Source: a virus
Direction: 5' to 3' (one strand)
IMG/VR virus record: IMGVR_UViG_3300008116_000161
Location: 1 to 31,943 of that record
Length of the DNA: 31,943 bases
Part shown: piece by piece, positions 21,568 to 28,251 of the stretch
How positions within the stretch are numbered: position 1 is the first letter of the stretch
How the letters are laid out: the number at the start of each line of letters is the position of its first letter
Program-made: the position numbers and the translations under genes
Notes under the pieces: generated by a model
Databases searched by the model: none
What the model was told of the DNA's origin: nothing
Seen by the model: the letters and a program-made list of their open reading frames with translations, nothing else

Positions 21568-21977
21568 TTACTTTCGCGCTCTGTCTTTCAAATATGCAAC
21601 GATTGCTTCGAGGATTCCCGGTGGTGCATCCAATAAGGAAACCGGATCAATCCCTGTTTCAGCCGCGATTGCCGCAATCGTAAATGTTAGGCTTTCGCGG
21701 TGGATTCGAAAGAATCGTCAGAAATCAACTCCACAGAAACAAGTGAATCAAGAAATTCGTCACCATAAGGTTTGAGAACTTCACCGCTTCGCTTTACTGC
21801 TTCGTATGCAAGAAAATACAAGATTTCCATGCGCTGACTTTCAAGTGCTTTTCCTATCCCCATGCCGAACTTCTGTTCGCAAGCCACAATGATTCGTGGG
21901 CTTAGGGGATAGGAATCGCTTTTGTCATTCTTTCGATTGACCTGAATTTGTAAGCCATCCATGAGATGACCCCCCAT
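21568..21977 (-). CDS. Tail assembly chaperone, -1 frameshift (gpGT-like) form
   Basis: In the -1 frame the reading continues past 21687 for about 40 codons (IAAIAAETGIDPVSLLDAPP, EAIVAYLKDRARK) to a TAA at 21568. This block has no start codon of its own at a sensible place and fits the C-terminal T segment of gpGT proteins. The slip must happen between the last -1-frame stop (21718-21720) and 21687; within it, the TTC codon (TTC to TTT slip) and GCG-AAA are the best candidates, none being a classic heptamer. +1 reading hits a stop within 11 codons. Confidence 0.7.
21687..21977 (-). CDS. Tail assembly chaperone, short (gpG-like) form
   Basis: 96 residues. LQIQVNRKN then PRIIVACEQKFGMGIGKALES and YFLAYEAVKRSGEVLKPYG: the helical plan of actinophage tail chaperones. 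The C-terminus ends at the TAA at 21687. Tail chaperones bind the tape measure and recruit tail-tube subunits. ATG at 21977 or, with a G-run eight bases ahead, at 21962. Located between tail tube and tape measure, as expected. Confidence 0.78.
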   Translation of the reverse strand: MGGHLMDGLQIQVNRKNDKSDSYPLSPRIIVACEQKFGMGIGKALESQRMEILYFLAYEAVKRSGEVLKPYGDEFLDSLVSVELISDDSFESTAKA

Positions 21978-21986
21978 TTCTTTTTG

Positions 21987-22397
21987 TTATGCAGTGGTTT
22001 TGGTAATTGTTCCGCTGATTGGCCAAGTGACGGAAGCGGTGGAAAGTTCGCCAACTGCTCCGTTGATTGGTGTCCATTCTGAAACAAGCGCAGAAAATAC
22101 ATATTGCGGATTTGCTGTTCCTGTTGCGGATGATGTTGGTTTGACCTTCATTGTGGTGACTGTTCCAATGAGAGGATACACAATTGATTCAATTGAACTG
22201 GTTGCGAAATCCTGGTGGAATTCAAGGGTCACGCTGTTGTCAAGAAGACCACCAACGCGGGTGATTGCGGTGTTGCCCATCGCGGTTGTTTGAACTTCAT
22301 TGACAGTGCTGTTGAGTGTCACTGAAGCAATGTGATCGCTGATGTCTGTTGATGTGTTGATGAGAACCTGCACATCGGTGAGAACGATTCTTGCCAT
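21987..22397 (-). CDS. Major tail tube-like protein
   Basis: 136 residues, almost all strand (IVLTDVQVLINTSTDISDHIASVTLNS broken into strands, DNSVTLEFHQDF, VTMKVKPTSSA, VTWPISGTITKTTA). Length, composition and place just before the chaperone fit a short tail-tube protein. VKPTSS-like loops are typical of actinophage tube proteins. Confidence 0.72.
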   Translation of the reverse strand: MARIVLTDVQVLINTSTDISDHIASVTLNSTVNEVQTTAMGNTAITRVGGLLDNSVTLEFHQDFATSSIESIVYPLIGTVTTMKVKPTSSATGTANPQYVFSALVSEWTPINGAVGELSTASVTWPISGTITKTTA

Positions 22398-22412
22398 TTC
22401 TTTCCTTCCGGC

Positions 22413-22811
22413 TTATCCGTAGATTGTGATTCGGTAGCGGTAACTGAGAAAGTTGCTTCCGTTGGATTCATACGATCCAGATTCCGCTGATGTGACACGC
22501 AAGGTTTGGCAAGCGCCACCCAAAGTCCTGTCACCTTCAATTGCTGCTTTTATCGAACCCGTACCAGAACCGGCAAGATATGCATCCAACCTGTTTTGTC
22601 CGGCACGCTCCGAAAATCGCTGAACAATCACAATGACATCAACATTTGCCTGGTCTAACCCACGCGCATTGTCAATGTCGAATGTGAAATCTAATTGCCC
22701 CACCACCGCAGCTGGTGGGTTCACTTGGTCTGGCACTAGGTCATAGCAACGAAGTCCAGAAATTGTCTGAAGTCTTGTCTTCAATCCATCACGAACCTGT
22801 GAAGGAATCAT
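22413..22811 (-). CDS. Tail terminator / head-tail joining protein
   Basis: 132 residues. The opening IPSQVRDGLKTRLQTISGLRCYD and FTFDIDNARGLDQANVDVIVIVQ followed by RYRITIYG match the family of small tail-terminator or neck proteins located between the connector and the tail tube. It overlaps the connector gene (ATGA). The family name is by position and shape. Confidence 0.65.
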   Translation of the reverse strand: MIPSQVRDGLKTRLQTISGLRCYDLVPDQVNPPAAVVGQLDFTFDIDNARGLDQANVDVIVIVQRFSERAGQNRLDAYLAGSGTGSIKAAIEGDRTLGGACQTLRVTSAESGSYESNGSNFLSYRYRITIYG

Positions 22812-23422
22812 TTGACCATCCCGGCAAATCTGCGCAATGGCTTGATCAGTGCTTCAACATCGGCATCAAGTTTGGCAAGCAATCTGACTGTTCCCAACTC
22901 TGGTGAACCAGCGATTCCAAACGGGGATTGTCGGCGCAAGAACATTCTGGAAGATTGTATCAAGCACGCGGTTTTGATTTCTTTAGGAACCGCTGACCAG
23001 CCCCAGATGCCTTTGACACGAAGACTTTGTGGCAATCCGGCGGTGAAGATGTATGCGCCGACTGCAAGAAGTTTGTTGTATGGCCAACCTTTGCGTGGAT
23101 TGTTGATTGGTTCCACCATGTAGTCGGTAGTAGTCCAAACAGTATCCCATTGAAAGGAAAGGTCTTCATCGGTAGCGATTTCGGTGATGGTTACGATGTC
23201 ATCAATTTGAACATAGTACATGTCAATTGGGCTGTAATATCGAGAAACAGGTGATTGTGATGTTCCGTCTTGATAGAAGAAGCGGTCACAATAATCATCA
23301 ATCATTCGGCTAGAACTTTCAATGGCCAGTTCAAGTGCGGCATCATCAACTGTGTCGCCAGTATCAATTGCTAGTGCTGACTTCAATTCTGCAAGAGTGC
23401 AGTATCCGTTAGTGATTGCCAC
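22808..23422 (-). CDS. Head-tail connector protein (gp6-like)
   Basis: 204 residues. YCTLAELKSALAIDTG then DDAALELAIESSSRMIDDYCDRFFY, with later LPQSLRVKGIWGWSAVP: the standard opening of the HK97 gp6 / SPP1 gp15 adaptor family, which attaches under the portal. It starts with GTG at 23422 with AGAAAGG before it. Expected to form the ring below the portal. Confidence 0.82.
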   Translation of the reverse strand: MAITNGYCTLAELKSALAIDTGDTVDDAALELAIESSSRMIDDYCDRFFYQDGTSQSPVSRYYSPIDMYYVQIDDIVTITEIATDEDLSFQWDTVWTTTDYMVEPINNPRKGWPYNKLLAVGAYIFTAGLPQSLRVKGIWGWSAVPKEIKTACLIQSSRMFLRRQSPFGIAGSPELGTVRLLAKLDADVEALIKPLRRFAGMVK

Positions 23423-23516
23423 GCTTGATGACCTTTCTTTCTTTTTTTCCGGTCATTGCTCTTTCCAATTCCGGCTGAATGCTTGCTGTTTCCTGTGCTT
23501 TTGAAATTTTACGCAT
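23409..23516 (-). CDS. Possible small basic protein (35 aa)
   Basis: An open frame with ATG at 23516, overlapping the glycosyltransferase end by eight bases and the connector start by 14. The product is helical and basic at the end (KISKAQETASIQPELERA, GKKERKVIKRGNH). No clear ribosome-binding site. It fills an otherwise empty 86-base gap, but a short frame can be by chance. Confidence 0.4.
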   Translation of the reverse strand: MRKISKAQETASIQPELERAMTGKKERKVIKRGNH

Positions 23517-24249
23517 CAGGCTGAACATCGAAAGTTTTTTCACTTCTACCTTTCAACGCTGGTGCGACATTATGTTGCCAAAATTCATGGTGCGCTTCTT
23601 GAACCCAATATGTTTTCAAGTGCGGAAGAATCACACCAGTGTGCGCATAAATTGGAAAACCAAGCTGCTTTGCCCTTCGGCAGAACAGCAAATCTTCGCC
23701 CACCCATTCGCCGTTGATGGCTCCATCCCAGAACCAGCACCAATCCTTGCCCTGATGATCCGTTGCGACTTCTCGCATTTTTTCAAGAACTGAGCGATGA
23801 ACCAAAAGACATCCGGTTCCTGCCGCATCAATTTCAAAGACTGCGTTTTTGTCGTACTTGTAAAGCGGAAGGAATCCGTTCTCCTGCTCCATAAAGATGG
23901 CCGGAAGCGGTTGTGGGTAAAGCCAGCCCACATCAAAAGCAGCAAAAACAAGACCGGCAACAATAGGTCTTTCTGTGTGATGAGCTGCTTCAATAAGTTT
24001 GTCGAAATTCTCAATGCTCAACTGTTCATCTGAATCAATCATCAGAAGCCAGTCGGAATCTGTTGTGTCAAGAAAATGTTTGACCACGCGATTGCGCTGT
24101 TTGGAGAGCAACCCGGAACCCTTGATTCGAATGTGAGAACCAAGGCGATTGGATCGTGCGGCACTCAACTGCATCATCGCAAAAGCGAAGGAACCTGAAA
24201 CCATTCCTGGGTCGCAGGTGCCAATGGAAACTTTGTGATTTGATTTCAT
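23509..24249 (-). CDS. Glycosyltransferase (GT-A) behind the capsid gene
   Basis: 246 residues. SIGTCDPGMVSGSFAFAMM opening, then DSDWLLMIDSDEQLS with the D-x-D metal site at about 68-78, and WVGEDLLFCRRAKQLGFPIYA as the acceptor-side motif typical of small phage/bacterial GT-A enzymes. IDAAGTGCLLVHRSV is another conserved block. Its position directly after the major capsid gene suggests virion or capsid glycosylation. It stands alone, far from the other two glycosyltransferases. Confidence 0.8.
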   Translation of the reverse strand: MKSNHKVSIGTCDPGMVSGSFAFAMMQLSAARSNRLGSHIRIKGSGLLSKQRNRVVKHFLDTTDSDWLLMIDSDEQLSIENFDKLIEAAHHTERPIVAGLVFAAFDVGWLYPQPLPAIFMEQENGFLPLYKYDKNAVFEIDAAGTGCLLVHRSVLEKMREVATDHQGKDWCWFWDGAINGEWVGEDLLFCRRAKQLGFPIYAHTGVILPHLKTYWVQEAHHEFWQHNVAPALKGRSEKTFDVQPDA

Positions 24250-24268
24250 AATTCCCCCGAATTATAGG

Positions 24269-24312
24269 GGCAAGAGAAGCAACAGCCGGGGGAATCTGTC
24301 ACTTCTCTTGCC
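24269..24312. other. Long inverted repeat after the capsid gene
   Basis: Perfect 11-base arms GGCAAGAGAAG / CTTCTCTTGCC, with further pairing (ACAG/CTGT) inside. On the plus strand it is followed by GATTTTTTC, a terminator-like T tract; on the minus strand (the coding direction) no T tract follows. It may terminate antisense transcripts or protect the capsid mRNA 3' end. On the minus strand TATAAT occurs at 24261-24266, 12 bases before the glycosyltransferase ATG. Confidence 0.7.
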
Positions 24313-24317
24313 GATTT

Positions 24318-24339
24318 TTTCTGACTAGAAAGCCAGAAA
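24318..24339. other. Second hairpin after the capsid gene
   Basis: TTTCTGACT / AGCCAGAAA, nine pairs with one G-U, loop AGAA. On the minus strand this is the first structure met after the capsid stop codon. Together with the preceding repeat it forms a double hairpin. Confidence 0.55.
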
Positions 24340-24351
24340 TTTATTCAATCA

Positions 24352-25695
24352 CTAGAAGGATGGTGTTGCTAATCCTGAACCAGAAATGATTGAGTTTGCT
24401 AGTGGATAGCGTTCGCCTGTGTAGGCTGCGAATCCATAGACAACAGTCTTGATGGTGAGTGAACCTGCACCAGTTGCATCGAATGTCAATGCGAATGGTG
24501 ATCCTGGTTGCTCCCAGAGGTGGTTCTCACGAGCATCAATGACATAGATTTCATCCTGATTTGTGGTGGTTCCATAAGTGGTTCCAACGTTTGCATCAGT
24601 GATGATTGGAAGGCCAAGAAGTTGGTATCCGCTGTTGCCATAATCGGCAGCGCCAGCGCCAACACCTGCGGCGTTCATTGCGCCATTTGCTGCTGGAACA
24701 ACAAGTGGTCGGCCAGTTGAATCAGTAGCCGCGAGCAAGAATGCAAGACGGCGTGGGTGCATCACAACGTGAGTTGGCTTTGCAAATACGTTGCTCTCAA
24801 TTTGCTGGAATGCATCAGCAAGTTTTGGATAGAGAAGCGCAACTGTTGGTGCGGTGCTTGTGAAGGTGACTGCATTTCCACCGGATGAACGAAGACCCTT
24901 GATGGTTCCGGCTGTGCCAGCGCCATTGAGGATTTGATTGTCGAGGGTGGTGTGCCATGAACGGATGAGGTCATTGACAACGAATTGATCAATGCCGGTT
25001 CCACGCTCAATTGCTTGACGGGAAATATCCTGTTGTCCAGCGATTGTGCGAACGTTGATTGTCAATAGTGTGTCATCAACATCTGTTTCAGAAACAGCAT
25101 CGTTCTGTGTTACCTGAACAGCGGTTGAAGAACCTGTGGTCATGCGGCTGATGTTGAGGGTCATACCAGCAGCAGGAAGTGCGTGCTTGGTGGTTCCGAA
25201 ATCAGCAAATGGGCGACCAGCGCGTGCGTATGTCGCAGCAAGGTCGGTGAGATACTGTGGAACAACTAGACCTTCGAATTGAGCAGTTCCAACATCGCGG
25301 CGCTCAATGGATTCCTCACGCATGTGACGTGCAAGGCGCTCTTGTGCGCCGAAGTCGCTACGGAATTGTGCATTGAATGCATCCTTGACGAAGGAATGTT
25401 CTGCTTGTGCGGTGTAGGTGCGTGCTTCGCGGGTTACGCGAGCAGGGGCGGATGGCATCACTACGGATGCGACAGCGGCGCGAGCCTCAGCAGCTTTTGC
25501 ATCTGCATCTGCTTGTGCCTTCAAGGTTTCAATCTTGGAATCGAGCGAGCGGCTTTCTTCCACCAAAGCATCATACTTGGCGGTTTCGTCAGCGGTGAGG
25601 TCGGTGCGATTCTCAGTTGCAACTGCATCGAGAATTGCATCCATCTCAGCCTTGACAGCATCGCGGCGCTCAATCACTTTGTTGATGTAAGACAT
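24352..25695 (-). CDS. Major capsid protein, HK97 fold
   Basis: 447 residues. An N-terminal coiled-coil delta domain (KVIERRDAVKAEMDAIL to about residue 75), then the mature body from about 110 (SFVKDAF, RHMREES, LVVPQYLTDLAATY, the IDQFVVNDLIRSWHTTLD E-loop region, TFTSTAPTVALLYPKL, THVVMHPRRLAFLL) ending with GERYPLANSII. The delta domain should be removed by the protease upstream. ATG at 25695 with AGGAG spaced seven bases is clearly the start; a frame reading further upstream is not. Confidence 0.93.
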   Translation of the reverse strand: MSYINKVIERRDAVKAEMDAILDAVATENRTDLTADETAKYDALVEESRSLDSKIETLKAQADADAKAAEARAAVASVVMPSAPARVTREARTYTAQAEHSFVKDAFNAQFRSDFGAQERLARHMREESIERRDVGTAQFEGLVVPQYLTDLAATYARAGRPFADFGTTKHALPAAGMTLNISRMTTGSSTAVQVTQNDAVSETDVDDTLLTINVRTIAGQQDISRQAIERGTGIDQFVVNDLIRSWHTTLDNQILNGAGTAGTIKGLRSSGGNAVTFTSTAPTVALLYPKLADAFQQIESNVFAKPTHVVMHPRRLAFLLAATDSTGRPLVVPAANGAMNAAGVGAGAADYGNSGYQLLGLPIITDANVGTTYGTTTNQDEIYVIDARENHLWEQPGSPFALTFDATGAGSLTIKTVVYGFAAYTGERYPLANSIISGSGLATPSF

Positions 25696-25764
25696 TTTTC
25701 TCCTGTGATTGATTGTTTGATGAAGTGGTGGCAACGACAACCTGCGGCGCGTAAAGGGTGCAGG

Positions 25765-25798
25765 GAAGCAACCGGCTTCAATTCGGCTTTTTGCCGAA
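25765..25798 (-). promoter_or_regulatory. Two stem-loops between protease and capsid gene
   Basis: The 105-base gap before the capsid gene holds, on the minus strand, TTCGGC-AAAAA-GCCGAA (25782-25798) right after the protease stop, and GAAGC-CGGTT-GCTTC (25765-25779). No T tract follows either. They could protect a processed capsid mRNA 5' end or mark a promoter region; no clear -35/-10 pair was found. Confidence 0.45.
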
Positions 25799-25800
25799 AA

Positions 25801-27315
25801 CTATTTGACAACATTGCGAAGCGCTTTGGCATATCGCAATGAGATTTTTCTGCCTTCTTCTTCTGTGGCTTCTGGCAGTGGATCAATGAATCGAAGTTCT
25901 GACATCTTGTGACCAACAAGTGTTTCGGTTGGTCGCCATCCATCGCGGAATTCTTCATATACGCGAATGAGAACAGCCGGGTCATCTTCTTCTGCGGTGA
26001 TACTGAAATCTGAATCTGGGATTCCAAGAACCCCTTCTTCCATGATGTGTTCAATTCTTCCGCGAGCAGTTCCACCAGATGAATCCCATTCGACAAAATC
26101 GCCAACTTCTTGACGGGCTTCTTCTTCCATTTCGCCGTTGCCAACAAGAACTGACATGGATTCGACAGCCTTCATGACATATTCGTGACCTTCTGAGAGA
26201 TCATCAAAGATTGCCTGAAGAAGCATCAAGGATTCGCCACTGACTTCCCGGCCTTCCTTGATTGCGCGGATGGCGCTGGCTAATTTCTCGCGGGCTTCCA
26301 CTGATGTGGCAGGGTATGCCGGATAAGTAACCACTGAAACATCGCCATCAGCCAAGGAAACTTCTTTCAATGTTCTTTCGCTGCGGTCTGAGTTCCATGC
26401 CTGACGAATGACCCGGAAGGCAAAACTCATCTGATCCAAATCACCACGCTGAACCAGCGCATATAAATCGCGACCTTCTGTGGTGTTGGCAATAATCGCA
26501 TCAAAGCGAAGACCAACTTCATCTTCAGTCAGGGTGAGAGTTCCATTCTTGGTGCGAGCCAAGGGAAGTCCTTCATGATTGATGAGCAACCGAACATCTG
26601 GCATTTCAGAAAGTGTCTTGCGAAATGCGCCTGGTGCGATTCTCTCAACAAAGGGAAGCGGAACGGATGGGTTGTTGAAAACAGCTGCGTATCCTGACAG
26701 GCGCATTGTTCCATCTTCTGCTGCTCTTGCTTCAATGTTTTGAACCGCGAATGTGCGGCGCTCAATCTTTTTTGCCACTTGTTTGCTCCTTGAATCTGCG
26801 GCTTCTGCATCTAATTCGGCAACCTTGCGTTGCGCCCATTTCATTGCTCTGTCGCTTTCGCTCTTTGGGTAGCCGCCCCAAAGTGCATGCGCAACCATTC
26901 CTGGTGTTGGGTTGGATTCATCTCCAACTTCCGGGGAATCCAAATCAACCATGTGGCGGGCGAACCAGGCTGCCATTCGGCGTGCCTTGCTTTCACTCAC
27001 CGATCCATCTGCCATCTCTCGCGCTTCGCGCTTGGTCTTCTCCGTTAGACCATCGCCCCCAAAACCATTGCGAACCCATTCCAAGCCGCGTTGTGCGTTT
27101 TGTCGAATGTAGGTTGGAACAGTCAAATCAACCTGGCGCTTGTTCACTTCGCCACCTGGTTCCATATCCTCAGCAATGGAAACTGCAACCATCTGGTCAA
27201 TCGCACCCTGCTTGTTGTCATGGCAACCAATTGTGGTGTACGAACCATCAGTTTCTTCTTTTACTGTCGCCCATCCGCTGCAATCACTTTGCTTGTCGCT
27301 GATGAAATATGGCAT
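25801..27315 (-). CDS. Capsid maturation protease, three-module fusion
   Basis: 504 residues. Module 1 (1-50): DCSGWATVKE and TIGCHDNKQGAIDQMVAV, the small domain seen at the start of some phage proteases. Module 2 (60-170): helical, WFARHMVDLDSPEV and HALWGGYPKSESDRAMKWA, a WGG-type domain common in aquatic phages. Module 3 (about 185-365): HK97 prohead protease U35 with LSGYAAVFN, NHEG (H247) and DQMSFAFRV (S297). C-terminal 415-495: GDFVEWDSSGGTARGRIEHI, an SH3-like domain, and TLVGHKMSELRFIDPL. It cleaves the capsid delta domain. Confidence 0.87.
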   Translation of the reverse strand: MPYFISDKQSDCSGWATVKEETDGSYTTIGCHDNKQGAIDQMVAVSIAEDMEPGGEVNKRQVDLTVPTYIRQNAQRGLEWVRNGFGGDGLTEKTKREAREMADGSVSESKARRMAAWFARHMVDLDSPEVGDESNPTPGMVAHALWGGYPKSESDRAMKWAQRKVAELDAEAADSRSKQVAKKIERRTFAVQNIEARAAEDGTMRLSGYAAVFNNPSVPLPFVERIAPGAFRKTLSEMPDVRLLINHEGLPLARTKNGTLTLTEDEVGLRFDAIIANTTEGRDLYALVQRGDLDQMSFAFRVIRQAWNSDRSERTLKEVSLADGDVSVVTYPAYPATSVEAREKLASAIRAIKEGREVSGESLMLLQAIFDDLSEGHEYVMKAVESMSVLVGNGEMEEEARQEVGDFVEWDSSGGTARGRIEHIMEEGVLGIPDSDFSITAEEDDPAVLIRVYEEFRDGWRPTETLVGHKMSELRFIDPLPEATEEEGRKISLRYAKALRNVVK

Positions 27316-27324
27316 TGACCTTCC

Positions 27325-27855
27325 TTACATAAGAAGAAGAAGTTCGTTGTCTTCTTCAAGGATAGAAAATTCAATCACACTTGTTGTTTCAGCATTGAAT
27401 ACATTGAAGGAAAGTGCATTTGCTGTGACAACATTGACCGGCTTTTGAACTTCTTGTTGTGGAACAAATTTGCTTGGCTGGATGAACTGAACCGAACCAG
27501 TCAATGCATCGGTGCTTGGTGCTGGTGGTGGAAGAACATTTGCAGATGCGGTCAGTCCACCAAATTCAGAAGTTGCTGTTCCGGTGATGCTTGTGACAGA
27601 ACTGGCGCTGGCTGACAATCCACCAAGAAGCGCGGTGGCCGAATCAGGGTTGATGATGGTGGCGGTGGCTTCAGCTGCGAAAGTTGCCAACGCTTCGGCA
27701 GTTGCGAAGGTTTGTCTTGTCGCAGTTGCCGTTGCTGTGAGCGCGGAATTGCTAGTGCCAGCGCCTTCTTCGGTGAAGGCAAAGTTTCCGTCTAGCCCGT
27801 AATTTGGGGAATCTAGTGGTGAAACATCAAGCGTGAACCGAAGAAATTCAGTCAT
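27325..27855 (-). CDS. Ala/Thr/Ser-rich structural protein (176 aa)
   Basis: Unrecognised. The opening MTEFLRFTLDVSPLDSPNYG is unique; residues about 38-110 are a low-complexity Ala/Thr/Ser region with partial repeats (LLGGLSASASSV, FGGLTASANVL). The end (FIQPSKFVPQQEVQKPVNVV) is strand-like. Location between portal-side genes and the protease suggests a head accessory or decoration protein. Confidence 0.6.
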   Translation of the reverse strand: MTEFLRFTLDVSPLDSPNYGLDGNFAFTEEGAGTSNSALTATATATRQTFATAEALATFAAEATATIINPDSATALLGGLSASASSVTSITGTATSEFGGLTASANVLPPPAPSTDALTGSVQFIQPSKFVPQQEVQKPVNVVTANALSFNVFNAETTSVIEFSILEEDNELLLLM

Positions 27856-27864
27856 GCTGATGGG

Positions 27865-28248
27865 CTAACTGGCGACAGTAAGTGAAGCGGTCAGTGATCC
27901 AGAAGGAATCGTGAAGGTATCTCCGGCGGTATAGGCATTGCCAGTCATCGTTCCAGAGAACAAGAAATTGCCAGTTGATGCGTTATCCCATGCGGTGAAA
28001 TATGTCGCATCTTGACTACCAGCAATGTTTGTCCAGGAAACATCGGCATCAGACGAAAGTGAACCCCCGGATGCGGCGGCAAAAGTGCAAGCCTTGCGTG
28101 TTGTTTCTGTTGCTGGATTCGCAGTGCCATTTGCACCTGGATCACCAACATGTAGTTTCACATAGACATTCGCAACCGAAAAACTGGTTGCATTCCCAAC
28201 TGAATCAAGAAGCGCGTTTGCAAGGTAGGCGCTCAATCCTGTTGCCAT
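27865..28248 (-). CDS. Fibre-like small virion protein (127 aa)
   Basis: The pattern LSAYLANALLDSVGNA, NVYVKLHVGDPGANGTANPA, RKACTFAAASGGSL, ADVSWTNIAG and TYFTAWDNASTGNFLFSG, ending with TIPSGSLTASL, matches a widespread actinophage family annotated as phage tail fibre protein, yet found next to the portal. Probably a virion surface protein; head decoration is as likely as tail. Confidence 0.7.
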   Translation of the reverse strand: MATGLSAYLANALLDSVGNATSFSVANVYVKLHVGDPGANGTANPATETTRKACTFAAASGGSLSSDADVSWTNIAGSQDATYFTAWDNASTGNFLFSGTMTGNAYTAGDTFTIPSGSLTASLTVAS

Positions 28249-28251
28249 ATT

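Noticed and set aside
24269-24312. Terminator of the capsid transcript in the coding direction
   Set aside because: The T tract lies on the plus-strand side; on the minus strand the stem is followed by CCTATAATTC, not a T run.
26706-27302. Plus-strand frame of 198 codons opposite the capsid protease
   Set aside because: It mirrors the codon pattern of the protease gene, is rich in Cys, His and Pro without a motif, and has no supporting context.
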